DNA of 64,000 nt from Suillus spraguei (taxonomy: Eukaryota; Basidiomycota; Agaricomycetes; Boletales; Suillaceae). Location of the stretch: positions 26,115 through 90,114 of the forward strand of contig JABCPU010000277.1 of the NCBI GenBank assembly GCA_016800925.1, written 5' to 3'. The translations under genes were made by a program, and so were the position numbers. Below are positions 9,689 to 20,945 of the stretch, piece after piece; the stretch's first letter is position 1, and every line of letters starts with the position of its first letter. The notes under the pieces are model-generated. The model was not told the origin of the DNA and searched no databases. It was given only the letters and a program-made list of their open reading frames with translations.

Positions 9689-12600
9689 TCAATTCTCAAT
9701 CTGATCACCAAGTCCTCTCAGCACTTCTGTATACACCACATTGGTCGTCTTTGACCCTTCTTCATGCTCTGGAAAGATAGCACACACTCTCTCTGGGTGA
9801 GTGCACCTGGACAATGCCACATACAGCTGTCCATGACTGAACACAGGAGTTCTCAAATCCAGTCCAACCCACTTCACACTTTGACCTTGAGCCTTGTTGA
9901 TTGTCATAGCAAATGCAAGACGGACAGGAAATTGTCGACGCTTTAGAGGATTGGGTTATCTTCAGCAGTGGCATCCAGAGTCATCCTGGGAATCAGCACT
10001 GTGTCCTGATTGTCTTGCTGGGCTTCATCAACTCCATCCTTGAGAATCCGACATTTGAGCACATGTGTGGTCCAAGACAGGAGGATCATCCTGGTTCCAT
10101 TGTAGAGGCCATTGGTGGGATCCAAGTTGCGCAACAGCATCAGAGGAACACCCACTTTGAGTTCCAATTTGTGCAAAGGGAACCCTGATGGTGTCAGAGT
10201 GTGAAGGAACTCATGGGGATATATTCATATTCCCTCTCAGCAACTGAGTCTGCACTGGTGAACACTGCTTTTTCTCCAGGGAATAATTCAAGAATGTTGG
10301 TATTGATTTCATCCACATCAGTGTTCTTTGCAGAGAGGATGGTACGTTCCAGGAAGAAGGAATCATTCACAGGAGGATGGTCAGGAAGCAGGATAGGAGA
10401 GTAGAGGGCATTGATGAGTGACTGGACATTATTATTGGCACAGCGCATACGAATTGGAAGGACCACTGTTCCATCAGCATGTGTGTTCTTTCCAGCTCCA
10501 ATCTCCAGAAGCCACTTGGCAAATTCATCAGAGGCAGGGTCTTGACCAAGGCGCATGTTTGTCTTGAGATGGAAGATCTGAAGCCTTGGCCAAATGCGAG
10601 ATCTGCAGAAGGTAGCACCCACTATCTGCTCTCTGGATCCATGAGCCACCACTGGTAGAGTCTGTCTGAAGTCTCCTCCAAAGAGTATGGATAATCCTCC
10701 AAAATCAGCATCAACATTGAGAAGGTCGCGCAATGAGCGGTCAAGGCATTCCAGATTGTGACGGTGTAGCATTGGAATTTCATCACAGATGATGAGGGAG
10801 GTGGCCTTCAGAAGCTCATGCACAACATCTCCTTTCTTGATGTTGCAGGAGCTGTCTTCATTGATGGGGATTGGAATCTTGAATCGCGAATGAGCTGTAC
10901 GTCCACCTGGCAGGAGGAGAGAAGCAATTCCAGAGGAAGCCACACACAGGACAATCTTGCCTTCAGCACGGAGTTTTGAGGCAATGAGCTTGCAGAGATA
11001 TGTCTTGCCACATCCACCTGCACTGTGGACAAAGAATGCATGTCCAGGTGTCTGCTCATTTCTTTGCATGGCATCATTGACCACTGCATCAAAGACTGTC
11101 CTCTGCTCCTGATTGAGAGAAAGCACTCCTGGATCCACCATCTGCTGGAGCTCCTCCTGGTTATACTGGAGCTGCTCAGCAATGAGCTGATTTCCCTGCA
11201 TGACCCCCCATCTTGCTGCCATTTGAGGTGTAGGCATCTGAGGAATCACTTGCAAAGACTTTCCATTTTTGCGAAGTTTTCCATCAATGAGATAGAGACC
11301 ATAGTCATAGACCTCTTCATTTGTAGGGTTAGGAATGTTGAATGGGGCATGAGACAGGTGGTGACGCAGATCATCGCAGAGATTGTCCTTGAATTGGTTC
11401 CAAAGATCACTGGGGTCTGTAGGGTTGCAGTGGATGAGGACGATGGCAAAGAGATTGCGCATGCCATGTCCAGTGCTCATGTGAGAGGCATCCTGCAAGC
11501 ATTGGATCCATTCATTGTCATCCTCAAGCAGACCCTACGTCGACATGCCTCCTTGAAAGTGTCATATAAAACACCATCAACTGTTCGAAGGTTCTCATAG
11601 GAGGTGGCCCCTTGAATACATTGTGAGTTTGATTGATAAAAATTGACATGAGCATCATACCTTTTACTACAGTCAGAAGCAATCTCAGGTAGAAGCGCTC
11701 TCCAGATCCAGGTGCAGCAGAGTACATCCTTCCAATGGCCATTCCACGTTGTCGTACCTTCCATGCGGTCTTGTTCCATACGAATTTTGAGGGGAAGTCC
11801 TGGTAGAGGTGGTCATGGGCTCCAGCTGCCACCAAGATATTGTTGGTATTGGCTTTGAACCATCCAGTAAGGCAAGTCTCCTTGGTTGCTGCACGCTCAA
11901 GAACATCCTGGGCATCATCCTCAGGATCATAAAACACCATGTGTTCATTTGGAAGGTGGACTGGCAGACGGTAGACAGAGGGCCATTCAAGGTGCATTCC
12001 AAACTCAAAGATGTGCCATGCAGCCTCAGTGGAGCTGATGTATCTGGAGTCAAGGTAGGTTTTGACCTCATCCACTGGTCCTGGCATCTCCAAAGTGGCA
12101 CGGTCATTTCCCTTGTAGATGTACTTGTGGATGTATTTCACAGACTTGATGGAAGCACAGACTTCAAGATTGATGTGGCAGTTGAATTCCACCAGGAGTT
12201 GTGGAGGGTGAGGAACAACATCTTGTTGGTGAAGACAGTGTATTCTTCTGGACAGTGCGACCATTGTCAGGTCTTGCATACTCTGGATAGCCATCCTCCT
12301 TCATCAATGTCTGGGCACAGAAAGACTTTGGAAAGTGCTTTTTGCAACGTCCATTCTCTAAGCAACGTTCTGGAGAGCAGGGGCCATGAAGCATGTATTT
12401 CTCCACAGCCTCATAGAGTTGGGGATGGACATTTCTGTCAGGTATCTGGGCAGAGATGAAGGAGTCTATTTGTTCCACAGTGCGAATCTTGTGGTCTGGA
12501 TCCAGGAAGATGAGAAGGTGCATGTGAGGCAGACCACGCTTTTGATATTCAATGGTGTACACCAATCCTGCAACCTTGCCATAGTAGCCATTGCGAACTT

Positions 12601-14777
12601 TCTTCAGCAGAGCCTGCTGCTTTTGATAGAATACGCGAGCCACCAAGTCTGGACGGTCCACAGCAGTTTGACCTACATTAGAAAACTTGTCAGAATCAAG
12701 TCATAATGATGCATCAGTATGTCACTTTACCTGGAAGGAGATTCTCAGTAATCTCAGGCCAGTTCCCATTGGCAGTCATTGTCAGGAAGAGATCAGGTTT
12801 CTTGCAGGCACGGCAGATGGCCAAGGAGTCCTGCAGTAGCTGCTGCATATAGCGAGGGCTTCCAGAATGAGAGGAGGGAAGGATTATAGCACGACCTGTC
12901 TCAGCCAAATTGCCTACTCCATCATTGAGAATATTGTCTGTGAGGCCTTGGTAGCAGTCAGCCCTGATCTTCTTCTGGTTGTTTCTTATCCAGTTGAGTC
13001 TGCTCTGCTCAATGGAAGCCCAAGCATCAACAACATACTGCTGGAACAGTCTTCCACCACGAAAGATATTGTTGTGGTCAATGCGAGCTGGACGGGGATG
13101 AAGACGAAAGGCATAATATAGCAGCTGAGTCACTTTTTTGGCACGTGCACGTCCACCCTGAGGAATGATCATATCAATGTAGAGGTCCCAGCCATCCTCT
13201 CCATTGGGAAAGAGAAGGACATAATGAAGACAGGCATATGCATGGTTGAGTTGACTGATGCGCCTAAGTCGACCATTTTGATAATATAAAATGATGTCCT
13301 TTCATGAGACACCTCCTCAGATCCATCTCCAGGAAGAGCTGCAGCAATTTCATTGGCAGTAGGAAGGTTGTATCTTCGACCATCTGTGCCTGGCAGGAAG
13401 TGAATACGCACAGAAACATCTGTCTGCTCCTCTGGAGGCTTCTCTTGCATGATTTGATAGGCTTGCTTGTAGACAGCAGCATAGGGGTGTTTTCGATGCA
13501 ACATGTCATGCAGATCTCTGAGAATCTGACGATCAAGACCTTCATTTCCAGGACGGGTGGTGCGGATGTTGGTGGCTTCTTCAGAGTCATATATATAAAG
13601 TTGTGCATATGAAGGCTGGACACCCTCTGGAGGTAGAAGACTGCCCATGAGGTGATGGAGAGAGCCATGGATACGAAAAGCATTTGGGCCAGATCTTTGA
13701 ATAGCACGATCCTCAATGTTGACACCAACAGAGGTAAATGCAAGAGCACTGTTGTATTGGCGAATTTTTGACACAAATGTTCTGTCTCTATATGCCTGCT
13801 CCAGCTCAGGTGGCCATGCTGGAAATGGGGGAAGGCTGACTTGGCCCTGCAAGCAGCACATACCAAAGCGAGGGTTTTGCAAAGAGGAGTTGGAGAGTCT
13901 TTCACATGCAAAGTGAAGTGCATGACATTTGGGACACTCCACATTAAGGGGACCAAGAGTATGACGGTTGGCTGGTTCTGTATATGGTTGAGCTCCATCA
14001 GGAATAGGAATGACCTGATTGATATGCTGGTTGTCCTCTTCTTCATGCTCCTGGTGTTGTTCCTGCTGTTGGATTCTCCTTCTCTCTTCATCATCTGCAT
14101 GTTGCTCTTGAGATATTGGGTCATTATATTCATGTAGTGCTTCCTCAAGACGCTCCTGCTCCTCATGAACTCTCTGCTGTGCACGGTTGTGGCGGGCCTC
14201 CTCCTGTTGACCTGCTCGCTGACGATCCTGAGTTTGACTATTGAAATGCTCCTCTTCCTGTTGACCTGCTCGTAGAATATCCTGAGCTTGTCTATCTTCC
14301 TGCTGCTGCAAGTAATTGGCATCTCTCTCCTCCTGGCCTTGCCTATGAATGTGGTTAGCTTCCTGCTGCTGGAATTGCTGCTGGATCTGATGATGACGTA
14401 ATCCCTCCTGTGCTTGTCTATCTTCCTGCTGCTGAACCTGCTGGAAATGATGCTGAAACTGATTATTAAATTGTTGATAATCAGGTTGAGGTGGTACAGG
14501 CAAAGGTGGTGCAGGATTGGGTGCAAAGTATTGTTGGGGATTGTTGAAATTGTGAGGACCAACTGCACCCTCATAGTGAATAGGACCATGCATGTATTGA
14601 CCATAGTTCTGTCTATTCATCTGTTCAGCTTCCTCTTCCTGCTGTCGTTCACGGCGATGATCCTGAGCATGCCTAGCAATTATTTCAGCTAGCTGCTGCT
14701 GTGGTATATTATGTCCCTGTGCAGCTTGTTGCTGCAGCAACTGAAAGGCTGCCAAGTTATTCTGAGCAGGAGCAGGG

Positions 14778-14858
<81 letters not shown>

Positions 14859-15443
14859 GCAGGTTGTTGTTGAGGATTATTACGCCTTCGCCTGGCAGCA
14901 CGGCGTGCTTCATGACTATTTACTGTGGCTGCAGCAACATTTGCCATACGACGTTCATATTCATTCTGAAGTGCAGCAGGTGGAGGAATATAACCAAAGG
15001 GAGGTCCTAAGGCTGGAGCAGGAAAAGGTTGACCAAAGGGAGGTCCTAAGGCTGGAGCAGCAATAGGTTGACCAAAGGGAGGCCCTAAGGCTGGAGCAGG
15101 AACAGGTGGTCTAGGTAGTGGTGGTTGGTGTTGTAGACGCCACCTACGTTGAGCCTCATGATGCTCAATAACATGACGTGGCATATTAGGGAACCTTTGC
15201 ATGGGAATAGGACCATGGTTTAAATTTCCCAGGATCTGAGGAATATTCTATGAACATATCAGAATATGACTCATGAAAATTAGAAAATTAAATCTTACCA
15301 TTTGAGCAGCATTTTCTAAAGGCTGAGCTATAGGAGTAGGATGGCGACGTGCAGGAGGGGAGCCAATATTTCGCTGATTCCTCTCAGCCTGACGTGCAGC
15401 AGCCTGTGCTCGCTGAGGAGAGGTAGGAGGAGTGGAGGGATTC
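9689..15443 (-). pseudogene. Helitron Rep/PIF1-type helicase (RepHel), interrupted by frameshifts
   Basis: Encodes the rolling-circle nuclease-helicase that mobilises Helitrons. From the N-terminus: a short exon (15303-15443), a Pro/Gln-rich low-complexity region (15202 to ~14000) with an Ala-Pro run, a Helitron-like N-terminal region with a C-P-x-C zinc site near 13940, then the Rep domain with the HUH motif 'GLPHMHLLIFL' near 12530 and two catalytic tyrosines in 'KYIHKYIYKG' near 12120-12150. The helicase domain has Walker A 'GGCGKTY' near 11000-11020, Walker B 'IICDEIP' near 10770, and motif VI '[11 protein letters not shown]' near 9800. Introns are seen at about 15249-15299, 12671-12726 and 11608-11660. 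One-base frame breaks occur near 13300, 12250 (probably two), 11534, 10216 and 9953, most beside homopolymers. Order and length match fungal RepHel proteins (about 1,500 residues or more). Confidence 0.9.
14764..14856. repeat. (CAGGAG)n hexanucleotide repeat inside the RepHel gene
   Basis: About fourteen head-to-tail copies of GCAGGA/CAGGAG. On the coding (minus) strand they encode an alternating Pro-Ala tract. The length is a multiple of three, so copy-number change would not shift the frame. Confidence 0.9.
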
Positions 15444-16002
15444 CTATCAAAAATAAATATCAGTCAAAAAATATATATATAATAATAACTACATACATTG
15501 GTGAAGATATTCAAAACAAAGGGAGAAGAGAGCTAAACTTCCAACAGTCGTAGTTCCACTGTGTCAAAGATAAGCCATCATAATATATATAGCAAAATAT
15601 CACATACCAAAGATCCAAACAAATATCACCGAGAGTGACTGAAGAAGTACCAGCAGTTTCCAGGATGAGCTAATACCCTGGAAGTTCAACGTATGACAGT
15701 GCTAAGAACAGCTGAAAGCTGTCCGAGAAATTATCCCGAAGGATAGGATGGCAACTGTAAGAAGGCTGCAAGCAGACCAACTTAGCACAGAAAAGTGCCC
15801 CGCCAATCCAAAATCTCTACACTGTAGTATACCCAGAGGTCCAGAAACAACCAGCGAACACCTGCAAGAACAGATGGCCAGGGAAGTAGGACTTGGTTAC
15901 ACGTTCGTCTTGAATCAACAGGAGTTCGCGAGTCCAGATGGAATACAGGGCCAGTAACAAACAACAATCACACTCACTATGCTTCGAACTCCAAGACACG
16001 GC

Positions 16003-16047
16003 CAGTCCAGGTCCAGGTCCAGGTCCAGGTCCAGGTCCAGGGGGGTC
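16003..16047. repeat. (GGTCCA)n hexanucleotide repeat
   Basis: Six to seven near-perfect copies of AGGTCC in the Helitron 5' non-coding region, between the 5' terminus and the RepHel gene. No function is evident. Confidence 0.85.
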
Positions 16048-16522
16048 CAAAGGGTCCAAAAACACGTCAAAAAGCGAAAATGCCTGATATCTGATTACAT
16101 AATCAATAATTTTTATCATAGTTTCAATATGTACACTATATAGGCTTACAGGAATCAAGAACAGTGAAAGATATATCTACCAAAGTAAAGCAGAAAAACA
16201 AACAGAAGTTGAGTATGTTGAGAAAGTATTACTTTCTCAAGATGTGACAGAGGGAGCAGTGGTGGGGGAAAAGAGGAAACGAAGATTGGAGCTTGAGGGT
16301 ATATCTAGGGAACTACAGCGCATCAGCTGCGCAGTCACATGACCAAATCACGCAATCACGCAATCACACAATGGGAGAACAGTGTATTGAATCGGCACTC
16401 GAAAAAACCACGCGAGAAATTTCCAAACCGAGCTAAGCGCTCCCATGTGGCCTTTAGCGACGCAAGCGAAAGCCATGTGAGCTAGCGAGCACTTTCCCAC
16501 CTTTCCCCCCTTACTTTATAGA

Positions 16523-17942
16523 CGAGTCCACCACCCGTTGTGCCTTCGGCACAGGAAGCAAAAGGAGTGCTTCGCACTCCTTTTGCTCCCTGGCCAAGGC
16601 TTCATCCTAATAATTCTGTTTGCCCAAGGCACAGGAAGGCAAAAAGAGTGCTGCGCACTCTTTTTGCCTTCCTGGCCTTGGCTTCATCCTAATAATTATC
16701 TTTAATAATGATAATAGGTCTTGAAATAAATTATAACTTTAACCAATATTTTGAGAGAAGTAAAAGTACCACATCACCATCTTTGTGAGTTTATTGCCCA
16801 TCTCATCCTCATGTCATTGCATTTGATTTTGATTTTTTTAAATTATTTACTGGAAACTGTTAACTTGACTAAATCTTTTGTGTCAAGTTTCAATAGGGGG
16901 CAACAGTATTAAGTTGTCACATGTCCCATCTCCTGTCTCCCATCTTGTGTCTCCCATCTCCTGCATCTCCTGTATCTCCCATCTCCCGTCTCCTGTCTTG
17001 TGTCTCCCGTCTCCTGTCTTGTGTCTCACATCTCCCATCTCCTGTCTCCTGACTCCTGACTCCCGTCTCCTGTCTGCCATCTGCCATCTGCCATATCCCA
17101 TCTCCCGTCTCCCATCTCCCGTCTGCTGTCTGCTGTCTGCTGTCTGCTGTCTGCTGTCTGCTGTCTGCCGTCTCCCTTCTCCCATCTCCCATCTCCCTTC
17201 TCCCATCTTCCCCATCTCTCCCATCTCCCATCTCCCATCTTCCCCATCTCCCCCATCTACCATCTACCATCTCCCCATCTCTCCCATCTCCCCATCTCCC
17301 CCATCTCCCCCATCTCCCCTGTCTCCCATCTCCCCTGTCTCCCATCTCTCCTGTCTTCCCATCTCCCCATCTCCCATCTCCCATCTCCCATCTCCCATCT
17401 CCCATCTCCCATCTCCCATCTCCCATCTCCCATCTCCCATCTCCCATCTCCCATCTCCCATCTCCCATCTCCCATCTCCCATCTCCCATCTCCCATCTCC
17501 CATCTCCCATCTCCCATCTCCCATCTCCCATCTCCCGTCTCCTTTGCACTTCTTTTTGGCTTTGCACTCCTTTGCACTCCTTTGCACTCCTTTTTGGCTT
17601 CACTTTTGGCTGAACACTCCCTTTGGGCTCCCTGGCCTCAGCTTCATCCTAATAATTTCATTTTCCCCCAGGTTCAGACAACCTGTGGCAGATGACAACC
17701 CATCATTTGGTTTTACCCCAGCTTCAGACAACCCGTGGCAATTTTTTAACCCGTGTGGCGCTGCACGTGACAAAACCACGCAATCATACAATGGGAGAAC
17801 AGTGTATTGAATCGGCACTCGAAAAAACCACGCGATATTTCCAAATAAAGGTTTAGCCGAGCTAAGCGTTCCCATGTGGCCTTTAGCGAAAGCCATGTGA
17901 GCTAGCGAGGACATTCCCACCTTTCCCCCCTTACTTTATAGA
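16523..17942 (-). mobile_element. non-autonomous Helitron, 1.4 kb, head-to-tail with the autonomous copy
   Basis: The minus-strand 5' end at 17942 starts TCTATAAAGTAAGGGGGG and shares roughly the first 180 bp with the autonomous element at 16522, apart from small gaps. The 3' end at 16523 carries two units of the same palindromic repeat (cores at 16567 and 16649) and directly abuts the TC of the autonomous copy with no spacer. It has no Rep or helicase gene. An A precedes the 5' end. The interior is mostly the G-rich minisatellite described separately. Mobilisation by the neighbour's RepHel is inferred from the shared ends. Confidence 0.8.
16917..17541. repeat. 7-bp minisatellite, GGGAGAT on the minus strand
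   Basis: From about 17360 to 17535 the plus strand is an almost perfect (CCCATCT)n run of some 25 copies; from 16917 to 17360 it is an older, varied version with CCCGTCT, CTGTCTG and CCCCATC variants. The minus strand has blocks of three or more G separated by four bases. Frames through it encode only repeats such as Gly-Arg-Trp-Glu-Met-Gly-Asp and are not genes. Confidence 0.95.
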
Positions 17943-17954
17943 TTACTTTATAGA
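17943..17954. repeat. extra copy of the Helitron 5' terminal 12-mer
   Basis: TTACTTTATAGA immediately outside the non-autonomous Helitron repeats the first 12 bases of its 5' end (TCTATAAAGTAA on the minus strand). It may be a remnant of a third copy or a microhomologous target. It also leaves TATA-like AT-rich DNA just ahead of the next gene. Confidence 0.75.
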
Positions 17955-18010
17955 TAGATTTTATCCCTCGTCCTCCCTCGTCCTCCCTCGACTCTAGTTT
18001 CTCAGCAAAA

Positions 18011-19013
18011 ATGGCTCTTAACACTCAGGGCATCCTTGCAGCGGTGACAATCGCAATGTATGTTCCCTTCCTGCTTGTTTCCCTCAAGGTGGTATCAAAA
18101 TATGGCATATCACGAGGTGATGGATGGGTCTTGTTGTTGGTATTCTGCATCAGTAAGTCGTTTGACTTGTTTTAAGTTATAATTTTGACCCTATCACACC
18201 TTCAGTCCGAGTATTGGGTGGCTGTTTACTTGTCGCAGCTGAGGATATTACGCCAGTGAATACTTCATTATACATCGGTGGTTACGCCCTAGAAGCATCT
18301 GGCCTATCCCCACTGTTGCTTTGCACGCTGGGTCTGCTGCACGCAATGTGCGTTCATCTGATTCCCATTTTTGATGGAATGCGCTAATCATTACCACAGA
18401 TTCCGGACTCCTGATGGATTTCCCGTGTATCAAAGACAATTCCGCCTTCTTCAACTGCTCGGCATGGTCGCTCTCATCCTTACTATCGTCGGTATCTCCG
18501 ATGAAGTAGGTTCCAGCTCAAGCTCCGATTCGGAGGGGAACACCTTTCGCAGAGTCGGTGTCATCCTCTTCGCCGTCCTATACATTATCCTTGTCGGCAT
18601 TTGCCTCCACCTATGGACACAAATCCGCTTTGTCATGAGATACCGCAAGCAGGTTAGCTCTCCAAAGCACCATAATATATCCGACTCGTTTTCTGATGTA
18701 CTATCTACAGCTCTTAAAAGCCATCTCCGTCGCACTTCCATTCCTTGCTGTTCGGACGCTCTACAGCATCCTGTCTACGTTCTCCTCGAGCTCGTTTGCG
18801 ACGGCCACGACTTCAACCACCAGCACTAACGACCTATCAAAATTCAACTTGTTCACGGGCGAATGGCAAATTTACCTCGTGATGGATATGCTCATGGAGT
18901 ATGCCGTCGTGATCATCTATTGTGTCGCAGGTATCGTACTGCCCCTCAACGAAGATTACAAGTCTCCGGATTCGTATCAAGACGAGTACGCTATGAATAG
19001 GCCTCAGTATTGA
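18011..19013 (+). CDS. DUF7702-type seven-helix membrane protein
   Basis: Three introns (about 18153-18205, 18349-18400 and 18655-18710) join four exons into a protein of about 280 residues. It starts with Met-Ala-Leu-Asn and a first helix ('AAVTIAMYVPFLL'). Further hydrophobic helices follow at 'GWVLLLVFCI', 'LSPLLLCTLGLLHA', 'LLGMVALILTIVGI', 'VILFAVLYIILVGICLHLW', 'SVALPFLAVRTLY' and 'YAVVIIYCVAGIVLP'. This layout is typical of the fungal DUF7702 family; its biochemical role is unknown. A Ser/Asp-rich loop separates helices 4 and 5. The start is the first ATG in frame and lies only 68 bp from the Helitron end, so the core promoter must be very short or Helitron-derived. No frame break. Confidence 0.82.
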
Positions 19014-19780
19014 GCGTCAACGTGCCAGTGAATGGGCGTCGTGTCCGGTTATGAAACACTGTTTGATTTAATGGATTTAATGATACCATCCTCAGGACAC
19101 GTCTGTTTACAAACTTACCTACCATTCGTAAATAGGTCATATTTTTGTCTTAATAGTGCAGTGATAATTTATTTTATGGCGCGGATATGCGTATGTCGAT
19201 GTCACTTATGGGATGCCTCTGAGGGAGCAGGGACACTGAAAATAAATACCGGAGTCCGTCACGACATCAGTACTAAGCTGGCTCCTGGGGAGACCGAGCA
19301 GCTCACTTACAAAAAATGTTCGAGTCCAATTGAGATTGGACCTCGTGCATCATGTCCTTACGAAAACACGTTACACGACAAGTAATCCTATCAACAATGA
19401 AGTTTAGAGACCAGACATCTACCATGAGCCATATACAAGGAGAAACGTTCTGTGAAAGTATCCACGTGCGGGGCTCTACATAAAGTCCTAATACCTACAC
19501 CCAGTATGTGATAGACAACGTTATGCCTCCATTGTATGTACTCGACGGATGAGGACGTGAAAGATTGTCGTAAAGATTAATGATGGCGTCGGTATACTTA
19601 GATGAAGTGTCCGAAACGAGCCCAGTGACCGGCGTGTTGCATAACGATTAGTGTTCGAAGGTGTATCAGCGACAACGGGAGGTGCAGTGGAAATGGGAAC
19701 GGCAATATGCGGTTGCGAAGACGGCTGGATTTGAGTTGCGCCGTTGGATTGCTGCGTGACGGTGCTATTGGGAAGGTGCG
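19014..19780. other. intergenic, no gene seen
   Basis: 3' flank of the DUF7702 gene. Short frames on both strands have no motifs. A minus-strand Ser/Pro-rich frame (19521-19790) may belong to the degraded WD40 tail. Confidence 0.35.
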
Positions 19781-19849
19781 AGCTGCTCACGGTAGGATCT
19801 TTCCGGGTTGATCTCTGGATTGGCCCTCTACGTGGAGTTCGAGGGAGAA

Positions 19850-20487
19850 AATGATATCAGGAGGAGTTGGAAATACAAAAGGGATAAAGTGACATACACG
19901 TCGGCAATAACGATTCACTGGCACATCGACTACTGGTGGTTCTGGGTGTCTGGCGCGGAATAGAGATAAAAAACGATTGCGTAGGGTGCTTCTATGCGAT
20001 GGTGATGATCGAGGGTAGGAACTGTGTTGTGCAGACAACTGAGAACATTAATACGGTAAAAACAGGGCCAATGGAGGAGACATCATTAACGACGTACGTG
20101 AAATGTGTCATTGATAAAATCTCGAAGTACCCGAGGGAACTCCATGATTGGCTGACGGACAGGACGTGGTGCAGCATCAGTCTAGAATGCATTATCTTAG
20201 ATACAAAGAGAACTCTCGATGGAAGTGTCACGTACAGCGAGTGGCGACTTGTCGTGCTTGTCCAAAAGAAGGTCGTCGATAGCAGAAGTATCCCACATAT
20301 ACGCATTGTGGCCATCGCAGCCAGTGGTTAGTGGCTTTTCATCTAACGAATGTAGCTTTTCCGGATTAGTCTTGGGATTGGCCTCTGCATCTCTCCTGCT
20401 GAAGGATTTCTCTACGTGACGTGAGATAGATTTTGGAGGGAAAAACGATATCAGGAGGAGTTGGATCCGAGAGGGAGAAAGTGACAT
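19850..20487 (-). pseudogene. duplicated 3' end of the WD40 gene (copy A)
   Basis: This block repeats, at an offset of about 585 bp, the 3' end of the neighbouring WD40 gene. On the minus strand it encodes a last partial blade ('CDGHNAYMWDTSAIDD') matching 'CCDDHNTYICDVSTIDD' of the main gene, then an Arg-rich tail ('LRNRFLSLFRARHPE') matching 'LRNRFLSLFRPRHPE' near 20560. No complete WD40 array accompanies it, so it is a partial tandem duplicate. Confidence 0.7.
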
Positions 20488-20945
20488 ACACGCCGGGGGG
20501 ACAAGTCACGTGAACTACTTTTAGTTCTGGGTGTCTGGGGCGGAATAAAGATAAGAAACGATTACGTAGGGTGCTTCTATGCGGTGGTGATGATTGAGGG
20601 TGGGAGGGGTATTGTATAGGCAACTGAGAACATCAAGACGGTGAAAACAGGACCAATGGGTGAGACATCATTGACGACGTACGTGAAGTGTGTCATTGAC
20701 AAAATCTCGGGGTGACCGAGAGCACGCCACGGTTATCGGACGGACAGAATATGGTGTAGCATCAGTCTAGAATGCATTATTCTAGATGCAAAGAGGGTTA
20801 TCGATGAAAGTATTACGTACAACGAGTAGCGACTCCTTGTCGCGCTGGTCCACAAGAACATCGTCGTCGATAGTGGAAACATCACATATATACGTATTGT
20901 GGTCATCGCAGCAACCAGTGGCTAGTAGCTTTCCATCTGACAAAA
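20435..20945. repeat. second member of the ~585-bp tandem duplication (copy B)
   Basis: Bases around 20566-20945 align with 19981-20340 with many substitutions and a few small gaps. Both include GGTGCTTCTATGCG and CAGTCTAGAATGCATTAT. It covers the final exon of the WD40 gene plus its 3' flank. Confidence 0.8.

Larger units (their letters stand above)
9177..16522 (-). mobile_element. autonomous Helitron (rolling-circle transposon), 7.3 kb
   Basis: The element is oriented on the minus strand. Its 5' end is TCTATAAAGTAAGGGGGG (TC at 16522-16521), matching the 5' end of the neighbouring element at 17942. Its 3' end is taken at 9177 because the sequence from there inward is shared with the 3' end of the neighbour, while the outer flanks differ. 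A T follows the 3' end, consistent with insertion between A and T. The 3' terminus (…GGTGGACTCG) is not the canonical CTRR, so the exact base is uncertain by one or two positions. Next to it are palindromes typical of Helitron 3' hairpins. It carries a Rep/helicase gene with several frame breaks. Confidence 0.85.

Noticed and set aside
14689..15066. Frames encoding poly-Leu, Gln-Glu and Arg-Ser repeats
   Set aside because: They are other-frame readings of the CAGGAG repeat inside the RepHel gene.
16003..16047. Possible CRISPR-like or regulatory array (AGGTCC repeats)
   Set aside because: The unit is six bases with no spacers, so it is a simple sequence repeat.
16878..17810. 310-codon plus-strand frame and several minus-strand frames through the 7-bp repeat
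   Set aside because: They only translate the minisatellite in successive frames; composition is purely repetitive, without a domain or start context.
18451..18741. Minus-strand frame opposite the DUF7702 exon
   Set aside because: It is an antisense shadow of a well-supported spliced gene.
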